Below, one piece after another: positions 38,294 to 48,370 of a DNA stretch of 64,000 nucleotides. This DNA comes from Asterias rubens (Eukaryota > Echinodermata > Asteroidea > Forcipulatida > Asteriidae), in NCBI RefSeq assembly GCF_902459465.1, contig NC_047064.1:9341476-9405475 (forward strand). Reading direction: 5' to 3'. Below the pieces are notes generated by a model. It had not been told where the DNA came from. It was given only the letters and a program-made list of their open reading frames with translations, and did no database searches. The translations under genes were made by a program, and so were the position numbers. The first letter of the stretch is position 1, and each line of letters starts with the position of its first letter.

Positions 38294-38600
38294 TAGTGTC
38301 ATGGCCGAGCGGTTAAGAGCACCGGATTCAAGCTCTGGTGTTTGATCAGCAGAGTGTGGGTTTGAATCCCGGTCGTGACACTTGCTACATAAAATTGGGG
38401 AGGTAGTGCTTTCTGCTCTACCGGCCAGGCTTCGGACTGATGATACCCAAGCCTACATGTACATCCGTATGGACTGTAAAAGGGGTAACCCTGTTTCAGC
38501 CCTAGGAGTAGGTGGCAACGGCCTCTGGACAAAAATAATTGTAGCCCACACCTTGAAGTGGCCTTCAAGCCTTGTGTGTCTGGCGACTTGCAAAAAAAAA
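38294..38600 (+). mobile_element. SINE S2 with tRNA-Leu(CAA)-like head
   Basis: The head folds as a tRNA: GTGTCA/TGACAC acceptor stem, CCGGA-TTCAAGC-TCTGG anticodon arm (CAA), a long variable arm, and a B box GGGTTTGAATCCC. A unique body of about 210 bp and an A-rich tail follow. Confidence 0.82.
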
Positions 38601-39325
38601 AAAAACCAAAACCCCATCATTTTGTCACAGGACTCAGAAAAGTAGCGAGTACAGTTCTGTCAGAGTTGCACAATGTGCCACACTATGCAACCCTGAGATT
38701 TGTAAGAAGACAACAAGGCCATCATTTTGTCTTTCTTAGGACTCTGGAAAGAACCGAGTATACAGTGCTGTCAGAACTGCACTTTGTTACCTTATTCTTG
38801 TATCTTAGGCTAATTAGTTACTGTGATTCCATTGTACCTTTGAGAAAGGATCACGGATTGCACGTTGTACCACCCGATGCAACCTTGAGTTTTGCTGCAA
38901 CAAGGCCATCATTTTTAAAAAAGAAATTCTCACAGGACCTGGGGAAAATACTGAGCATCTGTCAGAGTATGCATGTTGTTACCTTATACACATGTACTGG
39001 TAAACAGAAATGTTTTGTGCTTACATTAAGCCAACTGTTTACTGGGATTCTGTTGCACCATAGAGAAAGGACCAGGTTGCACATTGTACCACCCAATACA
39101 TTGCAGCCTTGAGGTTTGTAACATGGGAGGATAAACAGGGGATAAACAGGGGAAACACAGCGAGTCTATTTACTTCTAATATGAACATCTCATTGTTTTA
39201 ACAGCAAGACTCCCCACAACAGTATATCTCAGAACTACTTCAAGGAATCTTGGATCAAGTACCATGCCCCTTCTCAAGGATCCCAAGTCTAGACATTTCT
39301 GAGGTGACAGGGTGCTATTTCACAA

Positions 39326-39542
39326 AGAGTTAAGTAGACTTGTGGACAAGTCGTTAAATCGGCCCCACGCGCTGAGATAGTGGTCTCGCGAGATCACTGC
39401 TCTCGCGCGAACTGATGGCTCCCCGATTTTGAGAGTCGAAATCGGGGAGCCATCAGTTCGCGCGAGAGCAGTGATCTCGCGAGACCACTATCTCAGCGCG
39501 TGGGGCCGATTTAACGACTTGTCCACAAGTCTAAGAGTTAAG
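39326..39542. mobile_element. Foldback transposon with two perfect 95-bp arms and 9-bp target duplications
   Basis: 39335-39429 and 39439-39533 are exact reverse complements with a 9-nt spacer (TGAGAGTCG). Both sides carry AGAGTTAAG (39326-39334 and 39534-39542). Arms are CpG rich (CTCGCGAGA, CGCGCGAG). Confidence 0.95.
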
Positions 39543-39777
39543 ATGCTATGTCAGATTTTTGGCCGATTTTACCCAAAACATTTGATTTAAAATTCAGGTA
39601 TTTTGATTGGGGTCGAGAAAGTTATAAGCTTTCATTTGAGCCATTGCTCGAAAAAGTCCGCCAATTATAAGTAGTAGTGAAATAAAGTGCTCAAAATTAG
39701 TTTTTGTCGGGATCCCGACAATATATCACGTGACCAATTCTTATGTGTTTTATAAGAAACGTTTTAAATTTTTGTCA

Positions 39778-40021
39778 TGGTTCCTTGTCACACGATGTCG
39801 TGTGCTTTCAGATGCTTGATTTCGAGACCTCAACTTCTAAATCTGAGGTCTCGAAATAAAATACATGGAAAATTACTTCTTTCTTGAAACCTACGTTAGT
39901 CCAGATGGAGCCGTTTCTCACAATGTTTTATACTATCAACCTCTCCCCATAACTCATTATCAAGTAAGGTTTTATGCTAATAACTATTTTGAGTAATACC
40001 ACTAGTGTCAACTGCCTTTAA
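39778..40021 (+). mobile_element. MITE M1, 5' truncated
   Basis: From CCTTGTCACACGATG to GTGTCAACTGCCTTTAA. Confidence 0.88.
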
Positions 40022-40369
40022 AATGCTCATCAGGACAATATTTTGAAGTAACGACAGGACTCTTTTCAGGCTTGAGTCAAGGCGCAAAAGTTCCTTCACA
40101 CGTAAACACATCTATTTATAGACCTCAACGCAGCCTTCTAATCCAGGACACTGCGACGCATCCACGTTCTCGACGCAATAATAACCATGGACGGACGGAA
40201 ATAGCCAGAGAGACACAACAAGTAATCAATTGATGTGCAGTCTCTAGTCAATACATTGGCAATGATGGAAGTTGTTTGCTGTCAACGCGGCCTGAAGGGG
40301 GATCCCTAAAAATAACCACTGGTTCTTACAACAGGGATTTTTTTAGTGTAACCGGATTTTCCACAAGGT
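40022..40369. other. Unique intergenic DNA
   Basis: CpG-bearing, no repeats seen; could be regulatory, but nothing proves it. Confidence 0.3.
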
Positions 40370-40757
40370 TTAAAGACACTGGACACTATTGGTAATTGTC
40401 AAAGACTAGCCTTCACAGTTGGTTTATCTCAATATATACATAAAATAACTAACCTGTGAAAATTTGAGCTCAATCAGTCATCGAACTTGCGAGATAATAA
40501 AGAAAGAGAAAAACACCCTTGTCACACGAAGTTGTGTGCGTTTAGATGGTTGATTTCGAGACCTCAAGTTCTTAATCTGAGGTCTCGAAATCAAATTCGG
40601 GGAAAATTACTTCTTTCTCGAAAACTATGGCACTTCAGAGGGAGCCGTTTCTCACAATGTTTCATACCATCAACCTCTCTCCATTACTCGTCATCAAGAA
40701 AGGTTTTATGCTAATAATTATTTTGAGTAATAACCAATAGTGTCCACTGCCTTTAAT
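40370..40757 (+). mobile_element. MITE M1, full length
   Basis: TTTAAAGACACTGGACACTA to GTGTCCACTGCCTTTAA. Confidence 0.92.
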
Positions 40758-40898
40758 TACTGAAAAGAAGCTCCCCCCGAAAAAAAAAAAAAATCAACAA
40801 CAATTGCAAAAAACACACACAAAAACACAGAAACAATTTCTGTCACAACTGATTGGACATTGGTCTGACAACAAAAAATACCTTAATAAAAATTTGCA

Positions 40899-41103
40899 AC
40901 GGGGATAAAGAATATACATGTTGGTTTTTACTCATATACACCGGCGTGTGTTAGCACTGTATACTCAGTACTTACCTGAGTTCTGTGAAAAAATCACAGT
41001 CATATTACTCGGGTGGGATTCAAACTGCCTCTAGCTACCGGGCAATCTCAGTGGTCTAGTTGGTATGACACTGCTCTAGAATTGCAAAGGTTGTGGGCTC
41101 GTT
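40899..41103. mobile_element. SINE S1 chimera (inverted tail joined to direct head)
   Basis: AAATTTGCAACGGGGATAAA through CTCGGGTGGGATTCAAAC is inverted; CTGCCTCTAGCTACCGGGCA onwards is direct. Confidence 0.7.
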
Positions 41104-41323
41104 TGTTTGCTTTCAGATCCTGAAGTTTTTAGACCTGAAGTCTTTTAATGCATTATTTGAATGAGAAATTACCGCTTTCTCAAAAACTATGTTACTTCAG
41201 AGGGAGCCGCTTCTCACAATGTTTTAATACTGTCAACAGCTTTCCATTTTCCATAATACCAATTAAGTTTTTATGCTAACAATTTATTTGAGTAGTTACC
41301 AATAGTGTCCAGTGACTTTAAAA
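41100..41323 (+). mobile_element. MITE M1, 5' truncated
   Basis: Tail half only, ending GTGTCCAGTGACTTTAA. Confidence 0.8.
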
Positions 41324-41990
41324 CCAATGATTCCTTCAAAAATCATCAACCACAGACTTTTAAGAAATCAATTCTTATTATAAATGTTGGTTCCCCGCCC
41401 CTTTGCAAACACATACACAAATTGAGAACAAATCCTAAAAAACTTACCTTGAATTTTTTAATGTGTCACCTCATCATCATAAGTAGACTATACTTTAGAT
41501 TGTAGATTTTCAACTGCAACCTGGTCCAAAAATAAGTCAACAGTTAGTGAGGTCAGAACAAACAGTCCAATCATTTGGTTGGGGGGGGGTGGTGGCAGAC
41601 TGTCTCTCCGTCTCTGTCAGGTTAAGCCAGGAACTCCTGGAGAGTCTTTGTACATGTACGTGATCCAAAGAAGGTTAACACAAGGTTAGGTCTGGATGGT
41701 TAGGCCAAGTGGCAAATTCAAGGGTGGTACAATGGCAGGTGGATTTGATATGAGGTCATGATCATGGGATGGCCGGCCAACGACCGATCATTATATTACA
41801 GCATAATCCGAGGGTCAGTCATGTAACTATGGTGTGAGTAACACACAGGTGGCTGCGTAACATGGCAAATGCGTTCAGTTCAATGGCTGCACCTTAGGGG
41901 TATGTGAAGGGGGAGGGGAGGGGGGGGGGCACAAAACTAACTCAAGCAGTGGAGGTCTTTTGTTGATTGAAATTTGGCCTCGTTCATGGT
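41324..41990. other. Intergenic DNA
   Basis: G runs near 41581 and 41913; no gene. Confidence 0.4.
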
Positions 41991-42372
41991 TTAAAGCCAT
42001 TGGACACTTACGGAACAGAAAAAAAGAAAGAAAAAAAATCACAGATTTACAAATAACCTACAGAGTTTACAGACGGTAATGGTGAAAGACTTCTCTTGAA
42101 ATATTACTCCATGAAATGCTTTACTTTTTGAGAAAACATTAAAACAATTATAAATTCTCGATATATCGAGAATTATGGATTTATTTTAAACACATGTCAT
42201 GACACGGCGAAACGTGTGGAAACAAGGGTGGGTTTTCCCGTTATTTTCTCCCGACTCCGATGACCGATTGAGCCTAAATTTTCACAGGTTTGTTATTTTA
42301 TATATAAGTTGTGATACACAAAGTGTGGGCCTTTGGAAAATCCTGTTTACCGAAAGTGTCCAATGGCTTTAA
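41991..42372 (+). mobile_element. MITE M2, full length
   Basis: TTAAAGCCATTGGACACTTA to GTGTCCAATGGCTTTAA. Confidence 0.92.
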
Positions 42373-42835
42373 GCATGTGTGACATAACAATGTGCTTCTG
42401 ATTGGTGGAATTTAAGTGGCTTCATATTTTGGGTTTACCGATTGTTTATAACTTAATTTTTTATTTTTTTGTGTGAATCAAGACTGTTTTAGATTTATTA
42501 TTACTAAATACGCGATACATTTCTAGTGTGACATAAGCTGCCATAACAATGTGCTTCTAATGTGTGAAATTTGAGTGGTTACGTAATTTGTGTTTTAAAG
42601 ATTTTTAGTAACTTATGTTTTCATTTTTTTCGTTATCAACGCTGTTTTGTAATAATTATTACTAACAGATTCATTTCTGGAAAAGGAAACAAGGATGCCT
42701 CATAAAATATGCTAATAGGTGAATTAAATCATTGTAGCTCGTAAGCTTGAGGTAATTTTCACCTGTAAACAAATGTTGAACAAGGGTGGTTGCTATATAA
42801 AAGAACACCAACAAGTATTTTTTCCACGAAGTGTT
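42373..42835 (+). repeat. Two-fold local duplication
   Basis: GTGTGACATAACAATGTGCTTCT-like text (42377) recurs at about 42527, about 150 bp on, with GTTTTAGATTTATTATTACT-like text. Confidence 0.55.
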
Positions 42836-43045
42836 CTCGGTTATTAACTTTGGTTTTCCCATACACCGATGTGTGTTAGCACTGTATACTCATTACCTCC
42901 CGAGTCCTGTGAAAAAAGGTATCACAGGCATATTACTCAGGTGGGATTCGAACCCACGACCCTTGCGATTCTAGAGCTCAGTGTCTTACCAACTAGACTA
43001 CCAAGATTGCCCAATAGCTAGAGGCAGTTCGAATCCCATGTTATA
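42836..43045 (-). mobile_element. SINE S1, near complete
   Basis: CCATACACCGATGTGTGTTA to GCTAGAGGCAGTTCGAATCC; B box GGATTCGAACCCACG (inverted). Confidence 0.82.
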
Positions 43046-43082
43046 GGTTCTTTCATGTGCACTGCCAAATTGAGTATGTACG

Positions 43083-43256
43083 GACCTCTTACAGGCCTGT
43101 AAGCTTCATTTTTTGAAAGGCCATGGGCACCAAGGCATGCTCTCCTTTGTGAAGGGCACCCTATAAGGAAATTTTAAATTTCTACCGAAGCATTGCAAGG
43201 GTGTTAAGGCAATGACCAGGAGGGCATGGAGGTAAGAACTATCAGGCCTGCTCTTA
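43083..43256. mobile_element. MITE F
   Basis: GGCCTGTAAGCTTCATTTTT to ACTATCAGGCCTG. Confidence 0.75.
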
Positions 43257-43261
43257 TAACA

Positions 43262-43537
43262 TTTTATTTAAAACTATAACATACTATTTAAAACTATAAC
43301 ATACTATTTAAAACTGCAACACACTATTTAAAACTATGACATACTATTTAAAACTGCAACACACTATTTAAAACTATGACATACTATTTAAAACTGCAAC
43401 ACACTATTTAAAACTATAACATACTATTTAAAACTGCAACACACTATTTAAAACCATGACATACTATTTAAAACTGCAACACACTATTTAAAACTATGAC
43501 ACTATTTAAAACTATAACATACTATTTAAAACTGTAT
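43262..43537 (+). repeat. 20-bp minisatellite, about 13-14 units
   Basis: TATTTAAAACTATAACATAC alternates with TATTTAAAACTGCAACACAC, giving a 40-bp higher order. Confidence 0.95.
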
Positions 43538-43789
43538 CTGAAATTTCATACTGCGTATGATGCACAAAAAAAAAATTGTAATTACAAAGATGGTGATGGT
43601 TATTGGGCCCTTTCCAGTACAATTTGAATAGAGGTAGATTTGCGGTTACCACCAAAACCAAATTTCCTCTGTAAGATTCTTTCATGCGCAGACCAGTTTC
43701 TCTTCAGAAAAAAACCTTGTAAAACAAAAGATATAGAATGCACTGCCAGAGTTTTTCAGAATGGAAACTCTTAAGGGTGCTATTAAGAC

Positions 43790-43790
43790 C

Positions 43791-43824
<34 letters not shown>

Positions 43825-43836
43825 GGGGGGGGGGGG
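43790..43836 (+). repeat. (TTG)n microsatellite followed by a G run
   Basis: About 11 units, then G11. Confidence 0.95.
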
Positions 43837-43937
43837 TCGCCATTTGCATAAAAAAAGTAATGGATTTGGAGGCAATTGTCTTCATGCACATGGTCAGTGC
43901 CTTTGGGCCAATGAAACTGTTCCAGTGGAATATGTTG

Positions 43938-44116
43938 TCAGGCCTGATACTTCACGGAGGCAACGAAGGCAATTTGCCTCCGTGTCCCCTGGTCATTGCC
44001 TTGGTGCCCTTGAAATGCTCCAGTACAAATTTGCAATTTCATCATAGGGAGCCCTTTACCAAGAAGAAAACGCATTAGTGCCCTTGCCCTTTCAAAAACG
44101 AAGCATACAGCCCTGT
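43938..44116. mobile_element. MITE F
   Basis: TCAGGCCTGATACTTCACGG to GAAGCATACAGCCCTGTG. Confidence 0.7.
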
Positions 44117-44169
44117 GTTGTTCCTTTCAATCATTTGATTGGTGAAAACATGCGTCACGAGAAGGTTAT

Positions 44170-45440
44170 ACGTATCAACATTTCTATAGTCCAAGGCAAA
44201 AATTCCTTCATGGTTTCCTCATTAGAAACTGATGATCAATTAAAATATGGGAAATTCAATTTGAGCCACATCCGAATGAAAAAAATTCCAATTATATTGA
44301 TCCCAACAAATTTGCAGACTTTTCATCTACAAAGTAAGGCGGAAGTATATTGTAAGTTTTTAAGTCCTTCATAATAATGGCTTCTGCATTAGAATGATGA
44401 CAATAATGAGGGAAATTGGACGAATAATTAAGCCACATCCGAATAAAACCAGTTTCAATCATAATGAAGTCATTGATGACGTCATCATCTCAAACAATTT
44501 GCGGTTTCATCTACAAAGTAAGGTCGAGGTATAATGTTAGTTTCTAGTCCTTCATAATAATGGCTTCTGCATTAGAATGATGACAATAATGAGGGAAATT
44601 GAACGAATAATTAAGCCACATCCGAGTAAAACCAGTTTCAATCATAATGAAGTCATTGATGACGTCATCATCTCAAACAATTTGCGGTTTCATATACAAA
44701 GTAAGGTGGAAGTACATTGTAAGTTTTTAAGTCCTTCATAATAATGGCTTCTGCATTAGAATGATGACAATAATGACATGAATGAGGGAAATTGAACGAA
44801 TAGTTAAGCCACATCCGAATAAAACCAATTTCAATCATGATGATGTCATCATCCCCCAAATTTGGTTTCATCTATAGGCCCTATTATACAAAATAAGGCA
44901 GAAGAACCTTGTAAGTTTCAAGTCCTTCATAAAAATGGCTTCCGCATCAGAATGATGAGGAACAATAATGCAAAACAACTTCAATCATTTGACGTCATCA
45001 TCCAAAAAAATGTGCGGTTTCATCAAGTAAGGTCGGAGAAGATTGTAAGTAATAATAATAATAATAACAACTGGGTTTATAAAAGCTTCAAGTTCTTCAT
45101 GGCTTTCACATCAAAACGATGGCAATACAAAATAATAACAACAAGGACATATTGCGCATGTATCCACCTAATAAGGTGCTCAAAGCGCATGAAAAAAAAA
45201 GAAAACAGAAACAAATCAACAGAGGGAAGAGGGAACATCCGGAAAACAAAAGAAAAAAACTACTGAAAAGCTGTTTCAAACAAATGAAATTTCAATTTGT
45301 CTTTAAAAGTGGGAAACTGAAAGAGTAGTTGAGCCACATTCGAATGAAAACAATTTTCAATCATAATGACGCCATTGGTGAGGTCAACAATTTGCGGTTT
45401 CATCTACAGAGTAAGGTCGAAGTAGATTGTAAGTTTCAAG
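44170..45440 (+). repeat. Tandem array, unit about 183 bp, each with a CRE-type site
   Basis: AAGTAAGG(C/T) starts at about 44332, 44515 and 44698, with shorter or decayed units at 44889 and beyond. TGACGTCA lies at 44477, 44660 and 44990, with TGATGTCA at 44841. Confidence 0.9.
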
Positions 45441-45454
45441 TCCCCAAAGTCTGG

Positions 45455-45720
45455 TGCTTCTAAACCGCTAGAGTGTGGGTTCGAGACCCAGTCGTGGCAC
45501 TTGTGTCCTTGAGCAAGTAACCATTATTGCTTCGTCCTTTGGATGGGACATTATGCCACAAGTCATTTGTCTTCGGATTGGTGGTTCATGTAAAATAACG
45601 TGCTAAGCGTGGGAGAGTGGGGGTTAACCCCTGTGTCTCTGGTTCACATACTCTTGTTTACAGGTTTGCTCAGGCTTGTGAGCGGTTAAGGCGCCTTGTC
45701 AAAACCTCCCGAGCGTTCCT
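45455..45720 (+). mobile_element. SINE S3 (tRNA-derived)
   Basis: GTGTGGGTTCGAGACCC (B box), then TGTCCTTGAGCAAGTAACC and the GTCCTTTGGATGGGACATTA body shared in inverted form with 54.8 and 57.4 kb. Confidence 0.72.
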
Positions 45721-46504
45721 CCGCGACCTCGACAGCAAATACCGCCGTTGCTAAGGACCTCGGACAGTCCGCTGAGAAACAGCATGTGCGTTGAAGCGCG
45801 GCGATAATTAATGAGCTATCCATGCCAGACACTATTGTTGGTTTATTAATAAGTTTCATGAATAAATAAGTGGTATTTTCAGGTCATGAATACCAGCGGC
45901 TTGGATGCGGACCGGCCATGCTCTCCCCAGAATGATACATTTTCAACTCATGAATACCTGGAAGGGGACAGGCCGCACCGACAAGACAATGTCAGCACCA
46001 TGTACATTGGTAGTGCCAGCCGAACCCTCCTGTTCACGTGATAATCGCGCACTACATGTTTAAACAATTATGGTCAACCAAAGCTGTAGTGGCCGTGGAC
46101 CTGTCCGGTTGCTACGGGTTATTTTGTTGTAAAAATCCACGGACTCCCGCAGAATGCACGCGGAAAGGAATGGCATGGAGGTTTTAATAAGGCGTCTAAG
46201 TTAACTTGGTTTCAATACCAGACATACAATAGATTATCAAATTGATAATGTGGTAAACTCACCGATTCTTCAGGATTCTTTCTCTTTCTCCCCTAGACCT
46301 CCTCCGTAGATGCACCTGAAGGACTTCCACAATCCAGCTAGTATCCACTCATTGCATCCGCAAAGACTTCCACAAGGACTTCCACAATCCAACTAGAATC
46401 CACTAATTGCATCTGCCTGCCAATCTGTAAAGTTGTACCATTCTTTAGTCAGCACACATGAGCAGTTATGGAGAAGTGACTTCATCATTATCAAAACGTC
46501 AAGG
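45721..46504. other. Unique DNA with a small duplication
   Basis: A CpG-bearing stretch (45880-46180) includes TTCACGTGATAATCGCGC. GGACTTCCACAATCCA is duplicated (46319 and 46377). Function unknown. Confidence 0.35.
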
Positions 46505-46678
46505 CTACTGTGCCCACTTGATGCAACAACCGTCCACTGCTCCTTGGTTGTGTGGTTGGTGCAGGTGTGATTTTGCATCGCTGTTGGGTCGCGCAGTTAG
46601 TTCAGCCATTCTGAGGCCACTCCACCTGGCGAGGTCGTCGATCCAGGGGAGTCTTGGTCTGACAACCCCGCGACGGTG
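46505..46678 (-). pseudogene. Fragment of a non-LTR retrotransposon ORF (C-terminal region)
   Basis: A 57-codon open stretch contains RRGVVRPRLPWIDDLARWSG followed by LRMAEL. That resembles the post-RT motif RxGRPxxxWxDDxxxWxG of many RTE/CR1-like ORF2 proteins. A stop lies just upstream in frame and no RT catalytic motif is seen nearby, so this is a short relic. Confidence 0.55.
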
Positions 46679-47390
46679 TCAAATTGGGATTCCATCAAGC
46701 ACTGCTGCTGACAGGCCACCCTGTCGTACTGCATGACCAAACTAAGCGGCTTTTTGTTCCATAATTGTGTTGCAGAGAGACACCACCTGTTGCCAATCAG
46801 TGCTTTTAGGCTTTTGACAAAAAGTCTGTGACAAAAGTCTTCATGCCCACATGTAAGGGTTATTCCACAAGACGTCATCCTCAGAATCAAACTTGATGTC
46901 CTCAGAAGAGATGCTGTCCTCTCCATCCTGCCTCCGCCCAGTCCATGTTTCTCACCAAAGATGTTACTTCATTTTCTCAGTCCTGCGACTCTGTCCACTG
47001 CCTCCTCCTGACTGCTCTTCACCACTCTCGTCAAGAGATGCACTTCATGCTGCCAGTGATCGTACCCTACCAACCCCACCCGATCCCCTCCCTACCTTGG
47101 GATCAATAAGCCATATATGCCTGCTCCATTTGAATATCGTCTAGTACAATGAAGTCATTGGTCACAAGTTACTACTTAAAATTTGTATTTCTAAGACTAT
47201 CGTGACAGTTGCTACATGTATGTCACATGATTAGGGGCAAGCTTTTGAATTGTTACGCAAGAATACACAATTCTGAATGGATTTCTATGGTAGGCCTACA
47301 ATGGAACCAAGGGTTTGCTCATCTGGAGGTTGCAGAGGCTTGCCCCAAACCATTTGACATAGCAACTGTCTCTATAGTCTGATGAATTCA
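46679..47390. other. Intergenic DNA beside the retrotransposon relic
   Basis: Minus strand shows short open pieces without motif; probably more decayed element. Confidence 0.35.
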
Positions 47391-47394
47391 AATG

Positions 47395-47640
47395 AATTTT
47401 GGGGGTTGAACAAAGAATTGACTAGAGTGGGATTCAAGCCAACGGCCTCCGGATTAACGTGACGGCACTCTACCAACTGAGCTATCTAGCCCAATGTTGG
47501 CTAATAAGAACACCGCCAACATAGGGCTAGATAGCTCAGTTGGTAGAGCGCCGGCACGTTAATCCGGAGGTCGTTGGTTCGAATCCCACTCTAGTCAATT
47601 CTTTGTTCAACCCCAAATATCATTTTACATTTTCTCAGTC
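47395..47640. mobile_element. Facing pair of tRNA-like elements
   Basis: 47523-47595 has intact A box (TAGCTCAGTTGG) and B box (GGTTCGAATCC). 47428-47496 is its inverted twin. Outer CTCTAGTCAATTCTTTGTTC sequences match too, so the unit is a large hairpin. The anticodon loop (ACGTTAA) has C where U33 should be, so neither looks like a working tRNA. Confidence 0.8.
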
Positions 47641-47989
47641 AGTTTCCCTTGTGGTTTATATTGAGGAATTCAAATGAAAGCGGTACATTGTGACTAAGCA
47701 AGTCATTGTACCAGATATTATTCAAATCTAACTCGCAAGTGGCTTATTGTGACCCCAAGATGAATTCCCTCAACTTACCAGTGCTCCTAGGCAGGACATG
47801 AACCCAGGTGAAATCCAACAATGTTAATATTAAAGTTTGTAACGCGTCTGTCTCATTTTCTACAGATTTTCAAGCATTTACAATTAAGTGTGCAATCAAG
47901 ATTTTTTTCATCAAATTTATTTGTGTTTTTTTTTCTTTCAAATCCCAGCGGAAAGAAAATATTTGTTAAACTGTAGCGATACCTTCTGC

Positions 47990-48370
47990 TTAAAGGCAGT
48001 GGACGCTATTGGTAATTACTCAAAATAATTATCAACATAAAACCTTTCTTGGTGACGAGTAATGGGGAGAGGTTGATGGTATAAAACATTGTGAGAAACG
48101 GCTCCCTCTGAAGTATCAAAGTTTTCGAGACAGAAGTCATTTTCCACGAATTTGATTTTGAGACCTCAGATTTTGAGGTCTCGAAATCAACCATCTAAAC
48201 GCACACAACTTCATGTGACAAGGGTGTTTTTTGCTTTCATTATTATCTCGCAACTTCGATGACCGATTGAGCTCAAATTTTCACAGGTTTGTTATTTTAT
48301 GCATATGTTGAGATACACCAACTGTGAAGGCTAGTCTTTGACAATTACCAATAGTGTCCACTGCCTTTAA
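47990..48370 (-). mobile_element. MITE M1, full length
   Basis: TTAAAGGCAGTGGACGCTAT to GTGTCCACTGCCTTTAA. Confidence 0.92.

Larger units (their letters stand above)
36925..39115 (+). repeat. Tandem array with 161-bp and 212-bp units
   Basis: GTTATTACCTTATTCTGGTA recurs at 37037, 37198, 37359 and 37520 (161 bp), then spacing becomes 212 bp (37736, 37948). More degenerate units at 38787 and 38979 lie beyond an M1 and a SINE inserted in the array. Confidence 0.92.

Noticed and set aside
38294..38382. Functional tRNA-Leu gene
   Set aside because: The fold is good, but it is directly followed by the S2 body shared with 53.7 kb and an A-rich tail, so it is a SINE head.
38558..39112. 184-codon open frame, the longest in the window
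   Set aside because: It crosses the SINE tail and degenerate units of the 212-bp array; the peptide repeats with the array and has no known motif.
43262..43537. Regular repeats that could suggest a CRISPR array
   Set aside because: Units are contiguous 20-mers with no unique spacers, in a eukaryotic setting.
43682..43891. Poly-Gln, poly-Thr and poly-Cys frames
   Set aside because: All are translations of the (TTG)n microsatellite.
44862..45266. 134-codon open frame
   Set aside because: Lies in the 183-bp array and a Lys/Asn-rich AT stretch; no motif.
46893..47144. Pro/Ser/Cys-rich frame, plus strand
   Set aside because: Antisense to the decayed retroelement region; no motif.
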